A model generated the notes under the pieces. The model did no database searches. It had not been told where the DNA came from and saw nothing but the letters and a program-made list of their open reading frames with translations. Made by a program: the position numbers and the translations under genes. Below are positions 42,833-51,167 of a DNA stretch of 51,237 nucleotides, in pieces. This DNA comes from RI-283 sp964487925 (GTDB lineage Bacteria > Pseudomonadota > Gammaproteobacteria > SZUA-140), in the NCBI GenBank assembly GCA_964487925.1, contig CAZASZ010000007.1, positions 1-51,237 on the forward strand, given 5' to 3'. Numbering within the stretch: the stretch's first letter is position 1; each line of letters opens with the position of its first letter.

Positions 42833-43177
42833 ATGAAATTACCTTTGCAAATCACCACCCGCAATATTTCACTCTCAGATGCGGCCGAAGAAAACATTCG
42901 CGAAAAGGCTGCCAAACTCAATACCTTTTGTGATCGGATCACGAGCTGCCGGGTACTCGTAGAGGTGCCCCACCGCCACAAGCAGCAAGGAATGACCTAT
43001 AACGTGCATATCGATATGACGGTCCCGGGCACCGAGATCGTGGTCAAGAAAGAACAGAGCGAAGACCTCTATGTCTCGATTCGCGACGCATTTGATGTTG
43101 CTCGTCGCCAGCTCCAGGACTATACCCGACGTCAGCGTGGCGACACGACCAAGCTGACCGCCGAGTTGAACCCGTAG
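42833..43177 (+). CDS. hpf: Ribosome hibernation promoting factor (HPF/RaiA family)
   Basis: This 114-residue protein binds the 30S subunit decoding centre in stationary phase. It starts KLPLQITTRNISLSDAAEEN and continues with AAKLNTFCDRITSCRVLVEV and the basic helix RDAFDVARRQLQDYTRRQRG. The roughly 110-residue length lacks the long-HPF dimerisation domain, so it is of the short HPF or YfiA type. In many relatives hpf lies next to rpoN and PTS genes; here it is followed by a uracil-DNA glycosylase gene after about 30 bases. Confidence 0.93.
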   Translation: MKLPLQITTRNISLSDAAEENIREKAAKLNTFCDRITSCRVLVEVPHRHKQQGMTYNVHIDMTVPGTEIVVKKEQSEDLYVSIRDAFDVARRQLQDYTRRQRGDTTKLTAELNP

Positions 43178-43208
43178 CCGACGCTCCTTTAGTAATCTGA
43201 TTTGACAG

Positions 43209-43850
43209 GTGGGGGCGTGTTTTTCAAGCGACTGTCGCGCATGTCCCCGCCTGGCGGATTATCTCGATAGCATTCGTCTCAAATACCCGGACTATTTCAC
43301 AGCCCCGGTTCCAGCCTTTGGCGATTCATCTGCAGAACTATTGATTGTCGGCCTGGCTCCGGGGTTACACGGAGCTAATGCAACGGGTCGCCCATTCACG
43401 GGTGATCATGCCGGCATCATCCTCTACGATACCCTCTATCGCTTTGGTTTCAGTTCTGCGCCGCAGTCCGTCTCAGCGGACGATGGGCTTAGACTCACCG
43501 GCTGTCGGATTACGAATGCCGTTAAGTGCGTCCCGCCCCAGAACAAACCCACCGGGGACGAAATGGCGCGTTGCAATTCCTTTCTTGCAGCTGAACTCAG
43601 CGCACTTCAGCCCGGTACGGTGTTGCTGGCGCTGGGGCGTATATCGCACCAATCCATCCTGCGCGCCCTTGGCCTCAAGGTCTCGGCCTTTCCGTTTGGC
43701 CATGCTGCGGAGCATGTATTGCCAAGTGGAAGAATGCTCATAGATTCTTATCATTGCAGTCGCTACAACACCCAAACCAAGCGACTGACGCCCGAGATGT
43801 TGGATGATGTCTTTAGGCGCGTGCGGCAGTTGTTGGATGCCGATTCGTGA
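43209..43850 (+). CDS. Family 5 uracil-DNA glycosylase (UDGb-type)
   Basis: This 213-residue enzyme removes uracil, and probably other deaminated bases, from DNA. Motif 1 is GLAPGLHGANATGRPFTGDH near residues 50-69, the UDGb form. Four cysteines are placed for a 4Fe-4S cluster: CRAC near 9-12, KCVPPQNKP near 107 and MARC near 122. Motif 2 is SYHCSRYNTQTKRLTPEML near 180, with HCS in place of the usual HPS. The start is GTG. Its TGA overlaps the uvrC GTG (GTGA), so base and nucleotide excision repair genes are translated together. Confidence 0.92.
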   Translation: MGACFSSDCRACPRLADYLDSIRLKYPDYFTAPVPAFGDSSAELLIVGLAPGLHGANATGRPFTGDHAGIILYDTLYRFGFSSAPQSVSADDGLRLTGCRITNAVKCVPPQNKPTGDEMARCNSFLAAELSALQPGTVLLALGRISHQSILRALGLKVSAFPFGHAAEHVLPSGRMLIDSYHCSRYNTQTKRLTPEMLDDVFRRVRQLLDADS

Positions 43851-45691
43851 CCAATAGCGGGGCTGATGAACGCCTGATAGAGCTCAGGTCATTCGTCAAA
43901 TCGCTACCTCGACAGCCCGGTGTTTATCGTATGATCGATGCCTCGGGCAAGGTGATCTACGTTGGAAAGGCCGCCAATCTGTATAACCGCGTGTCGAGTT
44001 ATTTCAAGGCTGGGGATGCCTCAGTCAAAACGCGAGCCATGGTTAGCCATATACAGCGGATTGAGGTCACGGTCACACGTTCAGCCAACGAGGCCCTGAT
44101 CCTCGAGAACAATCTCATCAAGTCCCTGCATCCCCGCTATAACGTACTGCTCAGGGACGATAAGACCTATCCTGAGATCGAGCTTTCGAGCGGTCATGAT
44201 TTCCCGAGGCTCAAGGTGCATCGAGGCAAACGGATCCAGGGAAACCGATACTTTGGGCCCTATCCGGACGCAGGGCGGATACGCGACACCCTGGAGGTGA
44301 TCCAGAAACTCTTTCTACTCCGAAACTGCGACGACAGCTTTTTCCGTAACCGCACGCGACCCTGCTTGCAGTATCAAATCAAGCGCTGCAAGGCGCCCTG
44401 CGTGGGCTTGGTTTCGCGCGAGGATTACGTTCGCGACGTTAATACGGCGGTCTTGTTCCTCGAGGGCAAAAACGACGCCATTATCGATCATCTGACTGCG
44501 GCTATGGACGCTGCCGCCCAGCAGTTGAAGTACGAACAAGCAGCACGGCTTCGCGATCAGATTGGGGCGCTGAGACGCCTTCAAGAGCGCCAGTTCATCA
44601 CATCGAATCTCAGCGCCGACGTCGATGTCGTTGCCTGCGCCCTGAAAGGGGATGCTGCGTGCATCGATGTGTTTCAGATCCGTGGCGGCCGAAATCTCGG
44701 CAATCGCTCGTTTTTCCCTAAATGTCCGCCGGATCTGGAGCAGGCCGAGGTTTTATCGGCCTTTCTTGCGCGGCACTATCTTGGTCGGGAGGCCCCGCCA
44801 GAGATCCTTGCCCACCTGGGCAGAGAAGAGGCTGACCTGCTTGCAGCCGCCATGCGTGAACTCTCGGGACGCCGGGTGCGTATCATTATCGGTCCGCGCG
44901 GCGAGCGTTTGCAGTGGCTAAAAATGGCGCGCGTCAACGCCGAGCAGAATCTATCCAGACACCTCGGTAGTCGCGCCCTGATGTCCGACCGTTATGCGGC
45001 CTTGCGGTCGGTCCTGGGCCTTGCCGAGGTCCCTGAGCGTATGGAGTGTTTCGATATCAGTCATACCTCGGGAGAGGCCACCGTGGCCTCGTGTGTCGTG
45101 TTTGACGATAGTGGCCCGGCCAAGTCGGAATATCGGCGTTTCAATATCGACGGTATTCAGCCCGGGGATGACTATGCCGCCATGCGCCAAGCCCTCACGC
45201 GACGGTTCCGGCATCTAGTTCAGGGCGAAGGCAAGTCCCCGGATCTATTGTTCATCGATGGTGGTAAGGGCCAATGCAACGAGGCGCTGGCCGTGTTCCA
45301 AGCCCTTAGCGTCGAGGGCGTTATTATCGTCGGTGTCGCGAAGGGGCCGGAGCGCATCCCGGGTCAGGAGTGGCTGTATTTGCCGCAAAGTAATGAAACC
45401 TTGCGGTTGGCATCTGATAGCCCGGCATTGCATCTGATTCAGCAGATCCGCGACGAGGCGCACCGTTTCGCAATCGCCGGGCATCGCGCGCGTCGAGGTA
45501 AGGCAAGGACCGCATCGCGTCTGGAGCAGATTCCGGGGATCGGTCCGGGCAGACGGCGGCAGCTTTTGCGACATTTCGGCGGCATCCAGGGTGTGTCGCG
45601 TGCGCAGACGGAGGAGATTCAGGCCATTCCAGGCATTAGTCGGGAGCTCGCGGAGCGCATCCACGATGCTTTTCATGGGGATGGGGCCTGA
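43847..45691 (+). CDS. uvrC: Excinuclease ABC subunit UvrC
   Basis: This 614-residue nuclease makes both incisions in nucleotide excision repair. The N-terminal GIY-YIG domain is clear (QPGVYRMIDASGKVIYVGKA, then NLYNRVSSYF). A Cys cluster region follows, with FFRNRTRPCLQYQIKRCKAP. The UVR domain (QQLKYEQAARLRDQIGALRR), the RNase H-like domain with DISHTSGEATVASCVVFDD, and tandem helix-hairpin-helices (EQIPGIGPGRRRQLLRHFGG) complete it. The GTG start overlaps the glycosylase stop. As in E. coli, a pgsA-type gene follows, after 109 bases. Confidence 0.98.
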   Translation: MTNSGADERLIELRSFVKSLPRQPGVYRMIDASGKVIYVGKAANLYNRVSSYFKAGDASVKTRAMVSHIQRIEVTVTRSANEALILENNLIKSLHPRYNVLLRDDKTYPEIELSSGHDFPRLKVHRGKRIQGNRYFGPYPDAGRIRDTLEVIQKLFLLRNCDDSFFRNRTRPCLQYQIKRCKAPCVGLVSREDYVRDVNTAVLFLEGKNDAIIDHLTAAMDAAAQQLKYEQAARLRDQIGALRRLQERQFITSNLSADVDVVACALKGDAACIDVFQIRGGRNLGNRSFFPKCPPDLEQAEVLSAFLARHYLGREAPPEILAHLGREEADLLAAAMRELSGRRVRIIIGPRGERLQWLKMARVNAEQNLSRHLGSRALMSDRYAALRSVLGLAEVPERMECFDISHTSGEATVASCVVFDDSGPAKSEYRRFNIDGIQPGDDYAAMRQALTRRFRHLVQGEGKSPDLLFIDGGKGQCNEALAVFQALSVEGVIIVGVAKGPERIPGQEWLYLPQSNETLRLASDSPALHLIQQIRDEAHRFAIAGHRARRGKARTASRLEQIPGIGPGRRRQLLRHFGGIQGVSRAQTEEIQAIPGISRELAERIHDAFHGDGA

Positions 45692-45800
45692 TTGTGAGCG
45701 TTGTAGCGACGTCGGATAAAAATAGACTGACGCAAATGTCAGTGAAAGCACGGAGTTATGGTACATTTCTCCGTGTGAATAGTCCTCTGAATCCAAGCCA

Positions 45801-46364
45801 ATGATGACGGTGCCGACAACGCTGACGCTGATGCGAATTGCCTTTATCCCAGTATTCGTCGCGGTCTTCTATCTACCCTATAGCTGGGTCCATGTCGCCA
45901 CAACGACCATCTTTGTGTTCGCTGGGATCACCGACTGGCTTGACGGCTATCTTGCCCGACGGCTTGGTCAGACCTCCCGCTTCGGTGCCTTCCTAGATCC
46001 GGTTGCGGACAAGCTCATGGTCGCCGTTGTGTTGGTCTTTCTCGTGACAGCTAACCCCAATCCCTGGATGGCAGTTGCGGCGGCAGTTATCATCGGGCGC
46101 GAGATCACGGTCTCCGCGCTTAGGGAATGGATGGCCGAGCTTGGCAAGGGCGCGAAGGTTTCCGTCAGTATGATCGGCAAGGTCAAGACTACCTGCCAGA
46201 TGTTAGCCCTGGCCTTTCTGCTGTATCGGGAGCCTATAGGGGCTTTTCCGGTGGAGCAGGTGGGTTATATCCTGCTTTATGTCGCCGCTGCTCTGACGCT
46301 ATGGTCTATGGCCGTGTATCTGATGCGTGCCTGGCCTATCATGCGGCAGGAAAGGGGTCGCTAG
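45801..46364 (+). CDS. pgsA: CDP-diacylglycerol-glycerol-3-phosphate phosphatidyltransferase
   Basis: This 187-residue membrane enzyme makes phosphatidylglycerol phosphate from CDP-diacylglycerol. The CDP-alcohol transferase signature is complete: DGYLARRLGQTSRFGAFLD followed by PVADK, giving DGx2ARx8Gx3Dx3D near residues 48-70. Four or five hydrophobic segments surround it. The position after uvrC is the usual one for pgsA. The start could be either of two adjacent ATGs at 45801 and 45804; the usual IPNLLTLxR opening appears here as VPTTLTLMR. Confidence 0.95.
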   Translation: MMTVPTTLTLMRIAFIPVFVAVFYLPYSWVHVATTTIFVFAGITDWLDGYLARRLGQTSRFGAFLDPVADKLMVAVVLVFLVTANPNPWMAVAAAVIIGREITVSALREWMAELGKGAKVSVSMIGKVKTTCQMLALAFLLYREPIGAFPVEQVGYILLYVAAALTLWSMAVYLMRAWPIMRQERGR

Positions 46365-46459
46365 GTGAAAGGTTGTTGTCGAACCGACGACGATGTGCAG
46401 TATGTCCGATTTTTGTCCTTTGGACTGGACTCGCAATAGATTCTGAGTAAACTGACGCC

Positions 46460-46837
46460 ATGGCGAAAAAGTCACACAAACGACCAGTCTTTCTCAACCT
46501 GACTCGTATCCGGATGCCCATCCCGGCGATTGTTTCGATCCTGCACCGTCTTACCGGATTATTCCTGATTCTGATCATCCCGTTCCTGCTTTGCCTGCTT
46601 GAGACTTCCTTGTCCGGACCCAAGGGGTATGCCCAGGCCATGAACCTGTCCGTGCCTGCACTGCTCGTGGGCTTGTTTGTCGTCTGGGGACTTTTCCACC
46701 ACCTGTTTTCCGGTATCCGCTTCCTGTTGATCGACCTTGATGTCGGCGTCGATCGCGTCACAGCACGTAGTTCAGCGATGGCAGTGCTCGCGGCAGGCCT
46801 TGTGGTAACCGCGTTCGTGCTGGTGGTCTGGCTGTGA
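46460..46837 (+). CDS. sdhC: Succinate dehydrogenase cytochrome b556 subunit SdhC
   Basis: This 125-residue inner-membrane subunit helps hold haem b and the quinone site of complex II. It opens KRPVFLNLTRIRMPIPAIVS with SILHRLTGLFLILIIPFLLC, where the SxxHRxTG motif is diagnostic. HHLFSGIRFLLIDLD near 88-102 contains the haem-ligand His. Three membrane helices fit. It begins the sdhCDABE operon, and its TGA overlaps the sdhD GTG (GTGA). Confidence 0.95.
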   Translation: MAKKSHKRPVFLNLTRIRMPIPAIVSILHRLTGLFLILIIPFLLCLLETSLSGPKGYAQAMNLSVPALLVGLFVVWGLFHHLFSGIRFLLIDLDVGVDRVTARSSAMAVLAAGLVVTAFVLVVWL

Positions 46838-47169
46838 GCGGCGGTTTGTCAGGGCAACGCGCCTGGTTGCTTCAACGCTTGACTGCTGTGCTTATGGTCG
46901 TCTATCTGATCTATGTTGGACAACACCTGCTGTTTTGTCCGCCGCCTGATTTTACGGCCTGGCAGGCCTGGTGGCGGAGCGGCTTCATGGCGCTCGCGAG
47001 CACATTCTTCCTGCTCTCTTTGATCCTGCATGCCTGGGTTGGCGGTCGGGACATCATTCTCGATTATGTCCACCCGTTCGGGGCCAGGATCACTATGCTA
47101 TGCCTGCTCGGGGCCTTCCTGATTCTCTGCGCCCTGTGGGCAATCCGTATCCTGTTGGTGACTACCTGA
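46834..47169 (+). CDS. sdhD: Succinate dehydrogenase membrane anchor SdhD
   Basis: This 111-residue inner-membrane anchor has three hydrophobic helices. AWLLQRLTAVLMVVYLIYVG is the family start, and LHAWVGGRDIILDYV near 66-80 contains the haem-ligand His and quinone-site residues. The start is GTG overlapping sdhC, and the TGA overlaps the sdhA ATG, so translation is coupled throughout. Confidence 0.95.
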   Translation: MSGGLSGQRAWLLQRLTAVLMVVYLIYVGQHLLFCPPPDFTAWQAWWRSGFMALASTFFLLSLILHAWVGGRDIILDYVHPFGARITMLCLLGAFLILCALWAIRILLVTT

Positions 47170-48941
47170 TGGTTGTGAACGAAATCGAACGGCGCCGTTT
47201 TGACACTTTAGTGATTGGGGCGGGCGGCGGCGGATTGCGGGCCGCATTGCAGCTTGCTCAAGCGGACGCCTCGGTTGCGGTGGTCTCCAAGGTCTTTCCT
47301 ACCCGCTCTCATACCGTGGCGGCTCAAGGGGGTATCAATGCCGCGCTTGCCAACGTCGTGCCCGACAACTGGCATTGGCATATGTACGATACCGTCAAGG
47401 GAAGCGACTATCTGGGTGATCAGGACGCTATCGAGTATATGTGCCGTGCGGCTTCACGGATCGTCATCGAACTCGAGCACTCGGGCGTGCCGTTCTCGCG
47501 GCTCGATAGCGGCAAGATTTATCAGCGCCCCTTCGGTGGACAGAGTCGCGATTTCGGTGGCGAGCAGGCGTCTAGGACCTGTGCCGCGGCCGATCGTACC
47601 GGGCACGCTATTCTGCATTCGCTCTATCAGCAAAACATCCGCGCCAAGACGCACTTTTTTGACGAATACTATGCCATCGACCTGATCCGGGATATTGAGG
47701 GCCTGATTCTGGGCGCCCTAGTGCTCGATATCGCCACGGGTAAGCCCTTGATCATCGAGGCCAAGACCACGTTGCTCGCAACCGGCGGTTCATGCCAGCT
47801 CTATCGCACGAATACCAATGCGCGTATCAATACCGGTGATGGCATGGGTATGGTGTTGCGTGCCGGGATACCGCTGCAGGATATGGAGTTCATTCAGTTT
47901 CATCCCACGGGGTTGGCCGGCAAGGGGATGCTGATCTCCGAGGCCGTGCGCGGCGAGGGCGGCTATCTGCTCAATAAGGATGGCGAGCGCCTTATGGAGC
48001 GGTATGCGCCGCATGCCAAGGACCTTGCCTCACGCGATGTCGTCAGCCGAGCCATAGCCCTGGAGGTTCGCGATGGACGGGGTTGTGGGCCCAAAGGCGA
48101 TTACGCCCTACTCAAACTAGATCACCTGGGTGCGGATGTCATTATGAAGCGCTTGCCGGGTATCCGCGACCTTGCAATGACCTTCCTGGGTGTTGACCCG
48201 ATAAAGGACCCAATCCCCGTCTTTCCGACTGCGCACTACTCTATGGGTGGCATTCCGACGGATCGTTTCGGGCGGGTCGTAGTGCCGATGCAACAGGGCG
48301 CTGAAGAACCGATTCCTGGCCTCTATGCCGTCGGTGAGTGCGCCTGCGTCTCGGTCCATGGTGGCAACCGCCTCGGCGGAAACTCCTTGCTCGATATCGT
48401 CGTCTTCGGTCGAGCGGCCGGAAACCATATCATCGATTACCTCAAGGAGTCGCGGTATCATCGCCCGCTGGATATGGATAGCGTCGATCAGGCCATGGCC
48501 CGTTTGCTGCGTTGGGAGCGTAAGGGTGACGGCGAGTCGGTGGCTGGCCTGCGTGACGAACTGAAGCTCACGATGGAGACTTATTGCGGGGTGTTCCGTA
48601 CCGAGGACGTGATGCGGGAAGGCGTCGAAAAGGTCGCAGCTTTGACCGAGCGTCTCAAGGACGCCGTGCTGCATGACCAGAGCCAGATATTTAATACGGC
48701 GCGTATCGAGGCCTTGGAACTCGAGAACCTCATGGCGATAGGGCAGGCCGTGGTCTGTTCGGCTCTGGCGCGTAAGGAGAGTCGTGGCGCGCATAGCCGG
48801 GTCGATTTTCCGGAGCGTGACGACCAGCGATGGCTCAAGCATTCACTGTATTTCCAGGAAGGGCGCACGTTGGACTACAAGCCGGTGAGGATGAAGCCGT
48901 TGACTGTAGAATCCTTTCCACCGAAAAAGAGGGTCTACTGA
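47169..48941 (+). CDS. sdhA: Succinate dehydrogenase flavoprotein subunit SdhA
   Basis: This 590-residue catalytic subunit oxidises succinate to fumarate. The FAD Rossmann motif VIGAGGGGLRAALQLAQAD near 15-33 and the flavinylation site RSHTVAAQGGINAAL (FAD linked to the His) are intact. FIQFHPTGLAGKGMLISEAV near 240 and HYSMGGIPT near 355 form the dicarboxylate site, and GNSLLDIVVFGRAAG near 405 is the second FAD contact. The frame is open upstream to 46971, but the ATG at 47169 fits the family start and the sdhD overlap. Confidence 0.98.
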   Translation: MVVNEIERRRFDTLVIGAGGGGLRAALQLAQADASVAVVSKVFPTRSHTVAAQGGINAALANVVPDNWHWHMYDTVKGSDYLGDQDAIEYMCRAASRIVIELEHSGVPFSRLDSGKIYQRPFGGQSRDFGGEQASRTCAAADRTGHAILHSLYQQNIRAKTHFFDEYYAIDLIRDIEGLILGALVLDIATGKPLIIEAKTTLLATGGSCQLYRTNTNARINTGDGMGMVLRAGIPLQDMEFIQFHPTGLAGKGMLISEAVRGEGGYLLNKDGERLMERYAPHAKDLASRDVVSRAIALEVRDGRGCGPKGDYALLKLDHLGADVIMKRLPGIRDLAMTFLGVDPIKDPIPVFPTAHYSMGGIPTDRFGRVVVPMQQGAEEPIPGLYAVGECACVSVHGGNRLGGNSLLDIVVFGRAAGNHIIDYLKESRYHRPLDMDSVDQAMARLLRWERKGDGESVAGLRDELKLTMETYCGVFRTEDVMREGVEKVAALTERLKDAVLHDQSQIFNTARIEALELENLMAIGQAVVCSALARKESRGAHSRVDFPERDDQRWLKHSLYFQEGRTLDYKPVRMKPLTVESFPPKKRVY

Positions 48942-49646
48942 GTGGCCAGTGTACGCCTGTCGATTTATCGCTATGATCCTGAATCCGGTCAGGAGCCCTT
49001 CATGCAGGACTACGAGGTTGACGATCTGCATGAGGACGGCATGCTGCTCGAGGCCTTGACCGGGGCCAAGGCCTTGGATGAGACCCTGAGCTTCAGGCGT
49101 TCCTGTGGCGAGGGGGTCTGTGGCTCCGATGCGCTCAATATCAACGGCCGCAACGGTCTGGCCTGTATCACGCCATTTTCTACGCTTAAACAGCCTATTG
49201 AGGTTCGGCCGCTGCCGGGGCTGCCCGTGATCCGAGATCTGGTTGTCGATATGGAGCAATTTTATAGTCAGTATCGCAAGGTCAAGCCTTACCTCCAGGT
49301 CCATGACCCTGAACCCGATGTCGAGTACCTACAGACACCCGAGGATAGGGACCGTCTCGACGGACTCTATGAATGTATCCTCTGTGCCTGTTGTTCGACC
49401 TCTTGTCCGTCGTTTTGGTGGAACCCGGATAAGTTCCGTGGTCCGGCCGCGTTGCTGCAGGCCAGCCGTTTCATTGAGGACAGCCGTGACCAAGCGACCA
49501 ATGAGCGGTTGGAAGAGCTCGATGATGCGTACAAGCTGTTCCGCTGCCACACGATCATGAATTGCGTTGACGTCTGCCCCAAGGGCCTGAATCCGACCGA
49601 GGCCATAGGGCGGATCAAGAAACGTCTGCTATCCAAGTCCATCTGA
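48942..49646 (+). CDS. sdhB: Succinate dehydrogenase iron-sulfur subunit SdhB
   Basis: This 234-residue electron-transfer subunit has three clusters: 2Fe-2S in SFRRSCGEGVCGSDALNING followed by RNGLAC, 4Fe-4S in CILCACCSTSCPSFWW, and 3Fe-4S in CHTIMNCVDVCPKGLNP. GPAALLQASRFIEDSRD is also conserved. The GTG start directly follows the sdhA stop. It passes electrons from SdhA to the quinone. Confidence 0.98.
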   Translation: MASVRLSIYRYDPESGQEPFMQDYEVDDLHEDGMLLEALTGAKALDETLSFRRSCGEGVCGSDALNINGRNGLACITPFSTLKQPIEVRPLPGLPVIRDLVVDMEQFYSQYRKVKPYLQVHDPEPDVEYLQTPEDRDRLDGLYECILCACCSTSCPSFWWNPDKFRGPAALLQASRFIEDSRDQATNERLEELDDAYKLFRCHTIMNCVDVCPKGLNPTEAIGRIKKRLLSKSI

Positions 49647-49667
49647 TTTCGCTGCCGCGTGGGTGCG

Positions 49668-49952
49668 ATGACGGATAACCCAGAGTCCACAGCTCCGTCG
49701 GCCGAGAGGCTGGCTTGGCAGTGTCGCCGCGGTATGAGTGAGCTAGACCTCTTGCTCCAGCAGTTTCTGGATTGCAGCTATCCGACACTCTCCATCAATG
49801 AGCAAATGGCCTTCGTTCGCCTTCTCGAATACCCGGATCAATTGCTGCTCGAGTACCTGCTTGGCAGAATGGTTCCGAGCGATCCCGCATTGGCCTCGTT
49901 GGTCAGCCGGGTTCGGACGGTTTTTATCGAAGGCGACAAGGGCGACGGATAA
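49668..49952 (+). CDS. sdhE: FAD assembly factor SdhE
   Basis: This 94-residue protein promotes covalent FAD attachment to SdhA. The core RLAWQCRRGMSELDLLLQQF near 14-33 contains the RGMxELD motif that contacts the flavoprotein. It is the last gene of sdhCDABE, 21 bases after sdhB, and its presence matches the flavinylation His in SdhA. The ATG at 49668 is preferred; an in-frame GTG at 49659 is possible. Confidence 0.93.
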   Translation: MTDNPESTAPSAERLAWQCRRGMSELDLLLQQFLDCSYPTLSINEQMAFVRLLEYPDQLLLEYLLGRMVPSDPALASLVSRVRTVFIEGDKGDG

Positions 49953-49955
49953 AAA

Positions 49956-49979
49956 AAGGCCGGCGCTCAGGCCGGCCTT
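49956..49979 (-). terminator. Terminator between sdhE and the PEP-CTERM gene
   Basis: AAGGCCGGC (49956-49964) and GCCGGCCTT (49971-49979) form a 9-bp stem with a 6-nt loop. On the minus strand a run of seven Ts follows, so it ends the PEP-CTERM gene; it may also stop the sdh transcript in the other direction, where the T-run is weak. Confidence 0.85.
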
Positions 49980-50002
49980 GTATGCCCTGGGTGTTGTGAA
50001 CG

Positions 50003-50701
50003 TCAGACCGTTCGCGCGGAGGCGCGACGGGCTCTGAACAGCGCAGCCAATATCAGTCCAAGCCCGGAAAGTGCCAGCGGTGTCGGCTCGGGGATATCCA
50101 TGCCGGCGTCATGCGAGTAGGGCGCGAACTTGTAGACATTGTTGTCGCTCTTGAGCGTATAGAGGTCGAAATACAGGCCCGTAACAGCGGGGTCGACCGA
50201 ATTGACCGAGATATTGAACAGCTCGCGCCATCCGTCGGAATGACTCGGAGAGCCATCCTGGGTATTCGGGATATGGCTGAACGACTCATCGAAGGTGAAC
50301 GCGTAGACCTCGAAATAGGTGTCGAATATCCCGTGCGAGGATAGGTCGTGCTGAGTGTTGTCAAGCAGGTTCGAGTCGCTTATCGGCGGCGCGCCAAAAC
50401 CCGACTCGAACATGGACAGAGACACCCCGTTGTTCTTAACCGTGATGTCAAAAACATCGGTCGCATCGCTGGTCTTGGGCGTAGCGGCTACCGACAGATA
50501 GGCCGTGCGCGGCAACGACTGGAAGGCACCGTCCAATGCATACGCCGCGAGCGTCGCGTTGTTGGTGGTTCCGGAGTAGATCCAGGTCTCGTCTGTGGTA
50601 TCGTAGGTCCAGTTAGGATCCGAGGCGCTACCCGGGCCAAGCTGCAGTTTCGGCACGGCCATCACTGAGGATGAAAAGACCACCGCGAGTAAAATGCCCA
50701 A
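50003..50701 (-). CDS. PEP-CTERM exported protein (choice-of-anchor N-like)
   Basis: This protein of 232 residues, as read from a TTG at 50701, is exported and ends with a PEP-CTERM sorting signal: IPEPTPLALSGLGLILAALF then RARRASAR. Exosortase normally cleaves there. The body (LQLGPGSASDPNWTYDTTDE, then FAPYSHDAGMD) resembles choice-of-anchor N proteins. Just upstream in frame is GTG AAA TAA ATA TTG: with a sense codon in place of TAA (50707-50705), the protein would begin with an ideal signal peptide, MKxILGILLAVVFSSSVMA. The gene may therefore be newly inactivated, or use the weak TTG, which gives a signal peptide without a positive head. No ribosome binding site is visible. Confidence 0.7.
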   Translation of the reverse strand: MGILLAVVFSSSVMAVPKLQLGPGSASDPNWTYDTTDETWIYSGTTNNATLAAYALDGAFQSLPRTAYLSVAATPKTSDATDVFDITVKNNGVSLSMFESGFGAPPISDSNLLDNTQHDLSSHGIFDTYFEVYAFTFDESFSHIPNTQDGSPSHSDGWRELFNISVNSVDPAVTGLYFDLYTLKSDNNVYKFAPYSHDAGMDIPEPTPLALSGLGLILAALFRARRASARTV

Positions 50702-50749
50702 TATTTATTTCACATATAAATTAATGGGTTATAATTTTTTCGTCTTTGC

Positions 50750-50768
50750 TTACATTGGCTAAATGTAA
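50750..50768. promoter_or_regulatory. Palindromic operator-like site upstream of the PEP-CTERM gene
   Basis: TTACATT (50750-50756) and AATGTAA (50762-50768) form a perfect 7-5-7 inverted repeat about 40-65 bases upstream of the PEP-CTERM start and as far from the divergent ABM gene. It could bind a dimeric regulator serving either gene. Confidence 0.5.
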
Positions 50769-50832
50769 AGTTTTCCGACAGTTGGCCTTGTCACTTGAAA
50801 CAACAGATTACCCTTCACAGGAGAGCTGAACC

Positions 50833-51138
50833 GTGTATATCGCCATGAACCGTTTTCGGATCAAACCGGGCTGCGAAGCGGCATTCATAGAGATCTGGAG
50901 AAGCCGGGATACCTATCTCGATACCGTGCCCGGTTTCAAGTCGTTTCACCTGCTCCACGGCACGACCGACGAGAACTGCACCCTGTTCGCGTCTCATTCG
51001 ATTTGGGAAAGCAGACGGGACTTTATCAACTGGACCGAGTCGGAACAGTTTCGCAAGGCTCATGCCGGGGCCGGCGGCAAGACCCGGGAGATCTATCTCG
51101 GGCCGCCGCAATTTGAGGGCTTTGAAGCCGTATTGTGA
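50833..51138 (+). CDS. Antibiotic biosynthesis monooxygenase (ABM) domain protein
   Basis: This 101-residue single-domain protein has the ABM/dimeric alpha-beta barrel pattern: AMNRFRIKPGCEAAFIEIWR, then TVPGFKSFHLLHGT and SIWESRRDFINWTESEQFRK near 60-79. Relatives include IsdG/HmoA-type haem oxygenases and quinol monooxygenases. The Asn-Trp-His set of IsdG is only partly visible (Asn6 and Trp59-like), so haem degradation is possible but not shown. The GTG start at 50833 has AGGAGA 8 bases upstream; an ATG at 50845 is the alternative. It is divergent from the PEP-CTERM gene. Confidence 0.8.
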   Translation: MYIAMNRFRIKPGCEAAFIEIWRSRDTYLDTVPGFKSFHLLHGTTDENCTLFASHSIWESRRDFINWTESEQFRKAHAGAGGKTREIYLGPPQFEGFEAVL

Positions 51139-51167
51139 TCCAGCGTGGGGCGATAGCGGAAAATGGC

